From: Flavobacteriaceae bacterium PS02337
GTDB lineage: Bacteria; Bacteroidota; Bacteroidia; Flavobacteriales; Flavobacteriaceae
Assembly (NCBI GenBank): GCA_029959285.1
Contig: JASCOE010000010.1
Span: forward strand, 124,001 to 188,000
Reading direction: 5' to 3'
DNA length: 64,000 nucleotides
How positions within the stretch are numbered: position 1 is the first letter of the stretch; every line of letters starts with the position of its first letter. A program made the translations under genes and the position numbers. The notes beneath the pieces are model-generated. The model worked only from the letters and a program-made list of their open reading frames with translations. It ran no database searches and was not told the DNA's origin. Positions 16,914-25,745 of this stretch are shown piece by piece.

Positions 16914-17615
16914 TTATTCTAATATTTTATTTTTGACCTCTTTGCTGTAGTTTCGGCCAATTGGAATGTTGTAAGATTGTATTTGAACGCGGTTTCCTTC
17001 TATAGATTTTACCTTATTTAGAGCAATTACATAGGATTTATGTATTCTAAGGAATTTATCTGCAGGTAATTCTTCTGATAAAGATGTAAGAGATTTATGT
17101 GTAATATAAGTTTTGTCTGGCGTAACAACTTTGATATATTCTTTCATTCCTTCAACAAACAGAATTTCTTCAATATTAATTTTCATCATTTTTTTGTCTA
17201 CTTTGATGAAAATGTGTGAATCGCCTTTTGCAGTTTCAACTTTAATATTGTTTTTAAGGTTGTATTCGGTTGTGATTTTGTTGATGCATTTTATAAAACG
17301 CGGAAGCGGAATCGGTTTTACCAAATAATCTAAAACATCAAGATCGTAACTTTCGGCTGCAAATTCTCTAAAAGCGGTGGTAATAATGACTTTAGTTTTA
17401 TTTTCAATCAAACTAATCAATTCAAAACCAGTCATCATGGGCATGTTAATATCTAAAAAGACGGCGTCAACAGGTGTGCTGTTGATAAAATCCAGCGCCT
17501 CTAAAGAATTGTTGAATGTTCCAATAACTTCAAAATCTGTAAAATTGGTAAAATAATTTTGCAGTACTTTGATTGCTAATGGCTCATCATCAATTAACAC
17601 GCATTTAATCTTCAT
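16914..17615 (-). CDS. LytTR-family response regulator
   Basis: The 233 residues are a receiver domain (about 1-120; acidic pair in LIDDEP, phospho-Asp in VFLDINMP, Lys in LVKPIP) joined to a LytTR DNA-binding domain (about 135-230; FVEGMKEYIKV, FLRIHKSYVIALNKV, IPIGRNY). It is the partner of the sensor kinase encoded just upstream, with which it overlaps by 11 bp, so the two are co-translated. LytTR regulators bind direct repeats about two helical turns apart. The GTCGTTGGT pair with 21 bp period before susC fits that exactly, so it is the likely activator of the chitin locus. Confidence 0.92.
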   Translation of the reverse strand: MKIKCVLIDDEPLAIKVLQNYFTNFTDFEVIGTFNNSLEALDFINSTPVDAVFLDINMPMMTGFELISLIENKTKVIITTAFREFAAESYDLDVLDYLVKPIPLPRFIKCINKITTEYNLKNNIKVETAKGDSHIFIKVDKKMMKINIEEILFVEGMKEYIKVVTPDKTYITHKSLTSLSEELPADKFLRIHKSYVIALNKVKSIEGNRVQIQSYNIPIGRNYSKEVKNKILE

Positions 17616-18657
17616 TATGAGTAGGTATTTGTAATCGAGTTATGTAGAAATTTAGTTTGGTTTTTTGTTTAAGGCTGAAATTAGTTCGATAAATTAGCTT
17701 TAATCTCTTTTTTGTATTGACTAAACCAATTCCTCTTTTTGAATTATCATTTTGTGAAATTACAAAATTATTTAAGATTTCAAAGTCAAGCATTTTATTG
17801 TCTAAGACTTTGCAGTTAATTTTAATCTTTAAATTTTTATTGTTCACGCCTCCGTGCTTAAAGGCATTTTCTACCAACGAAATAAAAATGAGCGGCGGTA
17901 CAACAACATCTTCAATATTTGATTCTAGATTTATAGTCACTTCTACATTTTCGAAACGAAGTTTTTCGATTTCGATATAATTCTGAATGTAATCAATCTC
18001 TTTTATTAACGGTACAAACTTAGTTCCTTTTACATCATAAAGTACATATTCCATCAAATTAGAAAGTTTGATAATTACGTCTGGAACTTTCTTGGAAGAT
18101 TCTAAAGATAATGCGTATAAATTATTTAAGGTATTGAAAAAGAAATGTGGTTGAATCTGATTTTCCAGATATTTTAATTTAATCTTAAACTGGTTTTCTC
18201 TCAAAGAACGGTTTCTTTCGCGTTCACGTAACCAAGTTAAGGTTAAATATACTGAAGAAGCCATTGCTAAAACATACAATTCTCCGATACAAACCGCTAC
18301 AATATGATTAATTTCAAAAGGATGATATTCTCGATTTGCTTCTGGCCATATATTTTCAGAGATGATATAATAGGTAAGAGCAGTTTTTAGCAAATAAATT
18401 ACAAACAAACTTACAAGAAGTAAAAATGTATACATAATATATTTCTGCTTCAAAACATATTTCGGTACTAAAACAAAAAGATTTAAATATACTAAAGGTA
18501 TAACCAGTGAAAACTCGATTAAGTTTGATTTGAATGCATAAGGATAATCATTAAAATAAGCGCCCCATCTTAAAAAGTTTAAAGTAAAGTATACTCCCCA
18601 AAACCAAAGATGATTTTGCAGTTTAATGTCAAATTTAACTTTCTTAATTTCTTTCAA
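17605..18657 (-). CDS. LytS-type sensor histidine kinase
   Basis: The 350 residues comprise an N-terminal membrane domain with about four helices (first 140 residues), a short coiled coil (RERERNRSLRENQFK), the His-kinase domain with LENQIQPHFFFNTLNNLYAL (phospho-acceptor His in QPHFF) and an ATPase domain with VPPLIFISLVENAFKHGG and GIGLVNTKKRL. There is no large extracytoplasmic sensor domain, so the signal is probably sensed in or near the membrane. The gene is divergent from susC and overlaps the LytTR regulator gene by 11 bp, making a two-gene operon. Confidence 0.92.
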   Translation of the reverse strand: MKEIKKVKFDIKLQNHLWFWGVYFTLNFLRWGAYFNDYPYAFKSNLIEFSLVIPLVYLNLFVLVPKYVLKQKYIMYTFLLLVSLFVIYLLKTALTYYIISENIWPEANREYHPFEINHIVAVCIGELYVLAMASSVYLTLTWLRERERNRSLRENQFKIKLKYLENQIQPHFFFNTLNNLYALSLESSKKVPDVIIKLSNLMEYVLYDVKGTKFVPLIKEIDYIQNYIEIEKLRFENVEVTINLESNIEDVVVPPLIFISLVENAFKHGGVNNKNLKIKINCKVLDNKMLDFEILNNFVISQNDNSKRGIGLVNTKKRLKLIYRTNFSLKQKTKLNFYITRLQIPTHNED

Positions 18658-18834
18658 TTGGTTTTGTGAGGTTTAGATATTTTAGGTTTTCTTAACATTA
18701 GCTAATATTGTGCAACTTTAAACAATTAAAGGCAAAGTGCCAATTTTTTTGAATAAAATTTCGCTAAAAATGCATATTCATGATTAAATTTTGAAATAGA
18801 ACGTTTTCGTAAAACGTATTATTGAATGATTTAT

Positions 18835-18864
18835 GTCGTTGGTTTAAATTTTATTGTCGTTGGT
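18835..18864 (+). promoter_or_regulatory. two GTCGTTGGT direct repeats upstream of susC
   Basis: GTCGTTGGT occurs at 18835-18843 and 18856-18864, start-to-start 21 bp, each followed by TTTAA. They lie 68-97 bp before the susC ATG. The spacing of two helical turns is typical of LytTR-domain binding sites. Confidence 0.68.
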
Positions 18865-18931
18865 TTAATTTATTTTTTTTAACAATGTCTTAAGAATAAT
18901 TTTACTTCATAACTAACAAAATAAAATAAAC

Positions 18932-21900
18932 ATGAAAAAAATTTTCTTAATCTTTATGATTGTTTTTACGGCGCAAGTTTCGCTTGCTCAAGTAAAAAGT
19001 GTCAAAGGTGTGATTACAGATTCTGACGGTATGCCATTACCAGGAGCTTCTGTTGCTGTACAAGGAGGTCAAAAAGGTACAACTACCGATTTTGACGGAT
19101 TGTATACAATTGAAGCGCAAAAAGGTCAGACTTTAGTTTTTACTTATGTAGGGCTAGAAACTCAGACAATTGTTGTAGGAGATGCTGCTACAATTAATGT
19201 GAAGTTGGTTCAAGGAGCTTCAAATGCTTTAAATGAAGTTGTGGTAACTTCTTTAGGTATTAAAAAGACAAAAAAATCGTTAGCATATGCTGCGCAAGAA
19301 CTTAAAGGAGAAGAATTAACTCGTGTAAAAGATGCCAACCTTATTAATACAGTAGCTGGTAAAATTGCCGGTGTTGCTGTAACAAGAAGTTCATCTGGAG
19401 CAGGTGGAACTACAAAAGTTACTATCCGTGGTAATTCATCATTTGTAAACAATCAACCATTATATGTAATTGACGGTATTCCATTATACAATGGAGGTTC
19501 TGGACAACCAAACGGAACTTTTGGAGATTTAAATGGTGGTAATAAAGATGGTGGAGATGTTGTTTCTTTAATAAATCCTGATGATTACGAAGGAATGACA
19601 GTTCTTAAAGGTGCTGCAGCTTCTGTATTATATGGTTCTCAAGGAGCAAATGGGGTAATTTTATTATCTTCTAAAAAATCAAAAGCAGGAGCAGAATCAT
19701 TTAATGTTAACTCGGTAACAACATTTGAAAGTGCTGCGTATCTTCCAGAATTTCAATCAGATTATACTTCAAATACAGGAGATCCAAGAAGTTGGGGAGC
19801 AAAACAAAAAGTAGAAGGTGATAAACAGATAAAAGACTTTTTCGAAGTAGGAAATACTCAAATTACATCGATGACTTTTTCAAAAGCTACAGAAGGAGCT
19901 TCAACAGCTTTAAGTTATGCAAATACAGATTCTAATGGTATAGTTCCAGGAAATCACTTAAAGAAAAACAACTTTGGAATTCGCCAGACTAGTAAATTCT
20001 TCAACGATAAATTAAGTGTTGCTGTGACAGCAAATTATGTTACTCAAACAATTAATAATAGACCAACAAATGGTTTGTATTTTAATCCAATTGCTGGTGT
20101 TTACAGTCATCCAAGAGCATTTTCTCTTAATGATTTAAAAACGTATGAAGTTTTTGATCCGGTAAAAAACATGATGCAACAAAATTATCCTGGGTTTGCA
20201 GCTGTTAATGAAAGTAATGAAAACCCATATTGGCAGATTAACAAACAAAAATCTGAGGATCATAATAATTTCTTCAACGGAGCAATTGCTTTAGATTATA
20301 AAATTGCTGAGTGGTTTCACTTAACTTCAAGATACAGCTACAACAGAAACGAAAGTAATTTCCAAAAAAGAATGTACGCAACTTCTGCAAGTTCTTTGGT
20401 ACATCCTACAGGAAGATATATCAATGCAAATTTAATCGGTACTCAAAATTATGCTGATTTAATTGCTTTATTCAATACTAAAATTAACGACAACTTTACT
20501 TTTAATGGAACTTTAGGTACTAGTATTAATCACTCTAAAGCTTCAGGATTAACACTTGATTCTGGTATCGGAGGAGGTTTGGTTTATGATAATATCTTTA
20601 CTCTTGGTAACTTTGTAAGTAACAACGGAAACGTTCAAACAGGATCGGCTAGAGAAGTTCAATCTGTATTTGCTGCTGCGACTTTTGGATATAAAGATTA
20701 TTTGTTCTTAGATGTTGCTGCAAGAAATGACTGGTCATCTACATTAGTTAATACTCAAGATCCTGGATATTTCTACCCATCTGTTGGAGCAACTGCAATT
20801 CTTAGCGAAATGACTACTATGCCAGAATTTGTTAACTATGGTAAAGTTCGTGCTACATATGCTAAAGTTGGTAATGATATTGCTGCTACAATTACAAGTC
20901 CTACATCTAGTATCGTTGCAGGAAATAACGTAAATCCTACAGTAGGGCCAAAACCAGGAACAAGTTTAAAAAATGAATTAAAATCGGAATTGGAACTTGG
21001 TACTGAATGGAAATTATTTAATAACAGATTAGGTTTTGAATTATCTTATTATACTTCTGAGACTAAAAATCAATTTCTTCAAGTTCCTGCAGAATCTACA
21101 AATGCAAACGGATATACTTTTTACGCTATCAATGCTGGTAGTATTTCTAACAAAGGATTTGAGGTTGTTTTATATGGTGATGTCGTAAGAGGAGAGAAAT
21201 TCAATTGGGAGACAAGAGTTAACTTTTCAAAAAATAAGAGTAGGGTAAATGATATTCCTTCAGAATCAACAGGAGGAAGAATTGTTCTTACAGATCCAGG
21301 TTCTAACTCTTACAGATATTCATTAATTGAAGGAAGACCATTTGGTGTAATCGAAGGTTTTGATTTTAAAAGAGATGACCAAGGAAGAATCTTAGTTAAT
21401 GATGATAATACATTACAAAGAACAGACTGGAAAGAAATAGGAAATGCAAATCCTGATTTTATGTTAGGCTGGTCAAATACGTTTAAAGTTGGAGCATTTA
21501 CTGCAAATATTTTATTAGACGGACGTTTTGGAGGTGAAGTTCTTAGTTTAACACAAGCAATCAATGATTTTAATGGTGTTTCTAAAGCAACTGGTGATGC
21601 TAGAAATGCTGGAGCTGTACAGCTTAATGGTGTTAAAGCAAGTGACGGAACTCCAGTAACTTCAATGGATCCTTACACATATTATACAAATACTTCAGGA
21701 AGAAATGGAGTTAGTAGCCAATATGTTTATGATGCAACAAATGTTAGTGTTAGAGAAATTTCTGTTGGTTACACATTCAATAAAGCAAAATTACCTTTTG
21801 TTCAAACAGCTACAATCTCTTTAATTGCTAGAAATTTATTCTTTATTTATAAAGATGCTCCATTTGATCCAAATGTGGCGCTAAGTACAGGTGAAGGTTT

Positions 21901-21970
21901 ACAAGGTGTTGATGTATTCGGAATGCCGTCAACAAGAAGTATCGGTCTTAATTTAAACTTAACATTCTAA
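18932..21970 (+). CDS. SusC-family TonB-dependent outer-membrane receptor
   Basis: The 1012-residue protein should import chitin oligosaccharides across the outer membrane with energy from TonB-ExbBD. Order: signal peptide ([20 protein letters not shown]), carboxypeptidase-regulatory-like domain (about 22-98, [16 protein letters not shown]), a plug domain beginning near [12 protein letters not shown] with GRVAG-like [14 protein letters not shown] and YVIDGIPL, then a long beta-barrel ending in the aromatic residue F (LNLNLTF). It is followed by susD after 11 bp. The upstream GTCGTTGGT repeats suggest control by the adjacent LytTR system. Confidence 0.95.
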   Translation: MKKIFLIFMIVFTAQVSLAQVKSVKGVITDSDGMPLPGASVAVQGGQKGTTTDFDGLYTIEAQKGQTLVFTYVGLETQTIVVGDAATINVKLVQGASNALNEVVVTSLGIKKTKKSLAYAAQELKGEELTRVKDANLINTVAGKIAGVAVTRSSSGAGGTTKVTIRGNSSFVNNQPLYVIDGIPLYNGGSGQPNGTFGDLNGGNKDGGDVVSLINPDDYEGMTVLKGAAASVLYGSQGANGVILLSSKKSKAGAESFNVNSVTTFESAAYLPEFQSDYTSNTGDPRSWGAKQKVEGDKQIKDFFEVGNTQITSMTFSKATEGASTALSYANTDSNGIVPGNHLKKNNFGIRQTSKFFNDKLSVAVTANYVTQTINNRPTNGLYFNPIAGVYSHPRAFSLNDLKTYEVFDPVKNMMQQNYPGFAAVNESNENPYWQINKQKSEDHNNFFNGAIALDYKIAEWFHLTSRYSYNRNESNFQKRMYATSASSLVHPTGRYINANLIGTQNYADLIALFNTKINDNFTFNGTLGTSINHSKASGLTLDSGIGGGLVYDNIFTLGNFVSNNGNVQTGSAREVQSVFAAATFGYKDYLFLDVAARNDWSSTLVNTQDPGYFYPSVGATAILSEMTTMPEFVNYGKVRATYAKVGNDIAATITSPTSSIVAGNNVNPTVGPKPGTSLKNELKSELELGTEWKLFNNRLGFELSYYTSETKNQFLQVPAESTNANGYTFYAINAGSISNKGFEVVLYGDVVRGEKFNWETRVNFSKNKSRVNDIPSESTGGRIVLTDPGSNSYRYSLIEGRPFGVIEGFDFKRDDQGRILVNDDNTLQRTDWKEIGNANPDFMLGWSNTFKVGAFTANILLDGRFGGEVLSLTQAINDFNGVSKATGDARNAGAVQLNGVKASDGTPVTSMDPYTYYTNTSGRNGVSSQYVYDATNVSVREISVGYTFNKAKLPFVQTATISLIARNLFFIYKDAPFDPNVALSTGEGLQGVDVFGMPSTRSIGLNLNLTF

Positions 21971-21981
21971 TCTTTACAATC

Positions 21982-23550
21982 ATGACATTAAATATATTAA
22001 AAAGAACAGCAATATGCTTCTCTCTTCTTGCAGCTTTTGGTTGTACAGATAATTTTGAGGACATAAACCAAAATCCCGTAGGAGCAACTACACCGGATTT
22101 GGAACAAAATTTTAACAATATAAAAAGTTTAATTAAGCCTGCCTTTACTAGACTTTATATATCAGATGTAACTTGGCAATATCAATTACAGCAAAGTTTG
22201 CAAGCAGATGGATGGTCAGGATATATGACAAGTCCAAATGAATTTGGAGGAATCAATAACCATAATTACAACTTAAATCCAAACTGGAACGGATATGCTT
22301 GGGATGATGCATATGTAAACATCGTTGCAAACTTGTTTAAAGTAGAGCAGAGAGCAAAAGGAAAATACGATCAGTTTTATGCATGGTCACTTATTATAAA
22401 AGTTGCAACTATGCAACGTATTACAGATATGTACGGACCAGCAGTGTATTCTAAATTTGGTGGTGAAGGTCTTGCAACTTACGATTCTCAGGAGCAGATT
22501 TATACTCAAATGTTCAAAGATTTAGATTTTGCAGTTACAGATTTAACGCAAAGAGTAACAGCTGGAGAAGTTTCTAAATTTACTGAAACAGATCAGTCAA
22601 ATTATGCTGGAAGTTATGCTCAATGGGTTAAATATGCAAACTCACTACGTTTAAGATTAGCGATTCGTATTGCAAAAGTAAATCCTACGTTAGCAAAAAC
22701 AGAAGCTGAAAAAGCGGTAGGTCAGTCAATTGGTGTATTCAAAATCAATGCAGATCTTATAAAAATTAAATCACCATTAGATTTAAATGTAATCGATGTA
22801 ATGAGCCACGTTTGGGTTGGTTTAAATATGGGAGCAGATATGGAATCTATTATGGGTGGATATCAAGATCCTAGAATAGCAAAATATTGGGAGCCATCTA
22901 CACAAGTTGCAGGCGAATATAGAGGTGTGAGAACAGGTATTGTATATCCAACTCCATCAACATACGCTAATTTTTCTAGAACTGGAGACAGAACAAGAAC
23001 TGGTGAAGTTACTTGGATGTCAACTGCAGAGGTTTATTTCTTAAGAGCTGAAGGAGCTTTAAGAGGATGGAACATGAGCGGTACAGCAAAAGATTTATAC
23101 GAAGCAGGAATCAGAGCATCGTTTGAACAAAACGGTGTTGAAGGTGCAGCAACTTATATTGCAGATGATGTTAAAGTTGCAAAAGACTATGTTGACCCTA
23201 TTAGTGCAGTAAATAATGCACCAGCAGTTTCTAAAGTTACAGTTGCTTGGGGAGCTACTAATGAAATTAACTTAGAAAAAATCATCACGCAAAAATGGAT
23301 TGCTACATTTCCTGATGGGCAAGAAGCTTGGTCTGAGTACAGAAGAACAGGTTACCCTAAATTGTTCAGAATCACAAACAATAAAAGTGGTGGTATCATC
23401 AGCACTGCTTTAGGGGTAAGAAGACTGCCTTTTGCACAATCTGAGGCAACTAACAATCCTAAAGGAGTTGAGTCTGGTGTTGCAGCCCTTGGCGGTGCTG
23501 ATAACGGAGCGACAAGACTTTGGTGGGATGTTGATAAAGCAAACTTCTAA
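21982..23550 (+). CDS. SusD-family substrate-binding lipoprotein
   Basis: The 522-residue lipoprotein (lipobox AFGC, Cys 21) should cap the SusC channel at the cell surface and bind chitin oligomers. The N-terminal NFEDINQNPVGAT and the length are typical of the SusD-like RagB family (the SusD_2 branch), with TPR-like helices and many exposed aromatic residues. It is 11 bp behind susC and shares its transcript. A strong hairpin without a T run separates it from nagB. Confidence 0.93.
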   Translation: MTLNILKRTAICFSLLAAFGCTDNFEDINQNPVGATTPDLEQNFNNIKSLIKPAFTRLYISDVTWQYQLQQSLQADGWSGYMTSPNEFGGINNHNYNLNPNWNGYAWDDAYVNIVANLFKVEQRAKGKYDQFYAWSLIIKVATMQRITDMYGPAVYSKFGGEGLATYDSQEQIYTQMFKDLDFAVTDLTQRVTAGEVSKFTETDQSNYAGSYAQWVKYANSLRLRLAIRIAKVNPTLAKTEAEKAVGQSIGVFKINADLIKIKSPLDLNVIDVMSHVWVGLNMGADMESIMGGYQDPRIAKYWEPSTQVAGEYRGVRTGIVYPTPSTYANFSRTGDRTRTGEVTWMSTAEVYFLRAEGALRGWNMSGTAKDLYEAGIRASFEQNGVEGAATYIADDVKVAKDYVDPISAVNNAPAVSKVTVAWGATNEINLEKIITQKWIATFPDGQEAWSEYRRTGYPKLFRITNNKSGGIISTALGVRRLPFAQSEATNNPKGVESGVAALGGADNGATRLWWDVDKANF

Positions 23551-23582
23551 GAAAAACAATAATATTGAGTTTGGTTATTAGT

Positions 23583-23614
23583 ATGGTATATACGGCGAAA
23601 GCGGTCTATACCAT
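23583..23614 (+). other. stem-loop between susD and nagB
   Basis: ATGGTATA and TATACCAT form an 8 bp base, extended by AC/GT and GC/GC across two single mismatches, capped by a GAAA tetraloop. No T run follows, so it is more likely an mRNA processing or stability element than a terminator. Confidence 0.65.
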
Positions 23615-23657
23615 TCTTAAAACCAAAATGATACTTACTACAAAAAAAAGAAAATAA

Positions 23658-25592
23658 ATGAAAAGTGCTTTAGAAATAAAACCTGACATTAGTTACAAAA
23701 GCGCTGGAAAATTTGAAGAAACTCGATTTGAAAAAATTCATAACGAAATCTTCAAAAGTTCTTTAGAAGCTTCTGTAATTGTAGCTGAGGAAATTGCGCA
23801 GCTAATCAGATCAAAACAAGAGAAAAACAAATCTTGTGTTTTAGGTTTAGCAACAGGTTCTTCTCCAGTAAAAGTGTATGAGGAATTGGTGAGAATGCAC
23901 AAAGAAGAAGGACTGAGTTTTAGCAATGTAATCACTTTTAATTTGGATGAATATTATCCGATGACAAAAGAGAACAATCAGAGCTATCACTATTTCATGC
24001 ATGAACATCTTTTTAATCACATTGATATCAAACCCGAAAATATTAATATTCCTGACGGTACAGTCGCAATTGAAGAAATCAATCAATACTGTATCGATTA
24101 TGAAATGAATATTAAAAATGCTGGAGGTCTTGATTTTCAATTACTAGGAATTGGTCGTACGGGACATGTTGGTTTCAATGAACCTGGCTCGCACATTAAT
24201 TCTGGAACAAGAATTATTACGTTAGATCATATTACGAGAGTAGATGCATCATCTGCTTTTAATGGTATTGATAATGTGCCGAAACGTGCTATTACAATGG
24301 GAGTTTCGACTATTATGAGATCAAAGCGTATAGTTTTGATGGCTTGGGGACAAAACAAAGCAGAGATTATTAAAAGAACCATTCAAGGTGATATCAGTTC
24401 TGAAGTTCCAGCTACTTTTTTGCAAAATCATCCAAACGCAACTTTCGTTTTAGATCAGTCAGCGGCTACCGAATTAACTCGTTTTAAAACGCCTTGGTTA
24501 GTGGGGGAATGTCTTTGGACTCCTGAATTGAAAAGTAAAGCGATTGTTTGGCTATGTCAAAAGACAAAACAATCTATTTTAAAATTAACAGACCGTGATT
24601 ACAATAATAATGGAATGTCTGACCTTTTAGCGCAAGAAGGTTCTGCTTATGATATGAACATTAATATGTTTAATATTCTACAGCATACTATTACCGGATG
24701 GCCTGGAGGAAAACCAAACACAGATGATTCGCATCGACCTGAAAGAGCAAATCCGGCAAAAAAGAGAGTAATTCTTTTTAGTCCGCATCCAGACGATGAT
24801 GTGATTTCTATGGGAGGAACTTTCTCAAAATTAATCAAACAAGGTCACGATGTTCACGTCGTGTATCAAACATCTGGAAATATAGCCGTTACTGACGATG
24901 AAGCCTTAAAATTTGCTGAAGTCGCAAGTGATTTTATTGGAAAAGATTCTGGTATTAATTTTAAAGAAGTAATAGAATTTCTAAATAATAAATCTGAAAA
25001 TCAAATTGATTCTTTGGAAGTTAGAAAACTCAAAGGACTTATTAGAAGAAGAGAATCTTACGCCGCAACGAGATATATTGGTTTAAAAGATACCAATACG
25101 CACTTTTTAGATCTTCCATTTTATGAAACTGGACAAGTCAAAAAGAATCCGTTAGGACCAGAAGATATTGCTATTGTAAAAGATATTATTGCTACAATAA
25201 AACCGCATCAAGTATTTGCAGCTGGCGATCTTGCAGATCCGCACGGAACGCATGAAGTTTGTTTGAATGCCATATTCGCGGCTTTAAAAGAACTTAAGCC
25301 CGAACCGTATATGAATGATTGCTGGTTGTGGCTTTACAGAGGCGCTTGGCACGAATGGGATATTCACGAAATTGATATGGCAGTTCCATTAAGTCCGTCA
25401 GAAGTTTTATTAAAACGCCATGCTATTTTGTATCATCAATCTCAAAAAGACCGAGTAATGTTTCAAGGAAATGATTCTAGAGAATTTTGGGTTAGAGCTG
25501 AAGATCGAAATAAAAATACAGCCATTTTATATGATGAATTAGGTTTGGCAGAATATGAAGCAATTGAAGCCTTTAAACGTTTTGATTATTAA
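23658..25592 (+). CDS. nagB: glucosamine-6-phosphate deaminase fused to a PIG-L deacetylase-like domain
   Basis: The N-terminal part (about 30-300) is a NagB/sugar isomerase domain that should convert glucosamine-6-phosphate to fructose-6-phosphate and ammonia: ATGSSPVKVYEEL, NLDEYYPM and GIGRTGHVGFNEPGS. The E. coli loop has Asp two residues before the ring-opening His (DGH); here it is Thr (TGH). The C-terminal part (about 370-640) is an LmbE/PIG-L zinc hydrolase domain with SPHPDDDVISMGG and DPHGTHEVC, the zinc-ligand motifs of GlcNAc-derivative deacetylases. No nagA lies nearby, so the second domain may supply the deacetylation step. At 644 residues it matches the long Bacteroidota type. 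Confidence 0.88.
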   Translation: MKSALEIKPDISYKSAGKFEETRFEKIHNEIFKSSLEASVIVAEEIAQLIRSKQEKNKSCVLGLATGSSPVKVYEELVRMHKEEGLSFSNVITFNLDEYYPMTKENNQSYHYFMHEHLFNHIDIKPENINIPDGTVAIEEINQYCIDYEMNIKNAGGLDFQLLGIGRTGHVGFNEPGSHINSGTRIITLDHITRVDASSAFNGIDNVPKRAITMGVSTIMRSKRIVLMAWGQNKAEIIKRTIQGDISSEVPATFLQNHPNATFVLDQSAATELTRFKTPWLVGECLWTPELKSKAIVWLCQKTKQSILKLTDRDYNNNGMSDLLAQEGSAYDMNINMFNILQHTITGWPGGKPNTDDSHRPERANPAKKRVILFSPHPDDDVISMGGTFSKLIKQGHDVHVVYQTSGNIAVTDDEALKFAEVASDFIGKDSGINFKEVIEFLNNKSENQIDSLEVRKLKGLIRRRESYAATRYIGLKDTNTHFLDLPFYETGQVKKNPLGPEDIAIVKDIIATIKPHQVFAAGDLADPHGTHEVCLNAIFAALKELKPEPYMNDCWLWLYRGAWHEWDIHEIDMAVPLSPSEVLLKRHAILYHQSQKDRVMFQGNDSREFWVRAEDRNKNTAILYDELGLAEYEAIEAFKRFDY

Positions 25593-25745
25593 AGTTTTAA
25601 GATTCGATTTTGAGCGAATCAAATGACAAAATTCAGATGATTATTTGTAAAAGTGAGGTAATGCAGAAGTCATTCTGAATTTTGTTATTTTTTTATATAA
25701 ATTAGGGATACTTATTAAAAAACTATCCAACCAAAAAAAAGAAAA

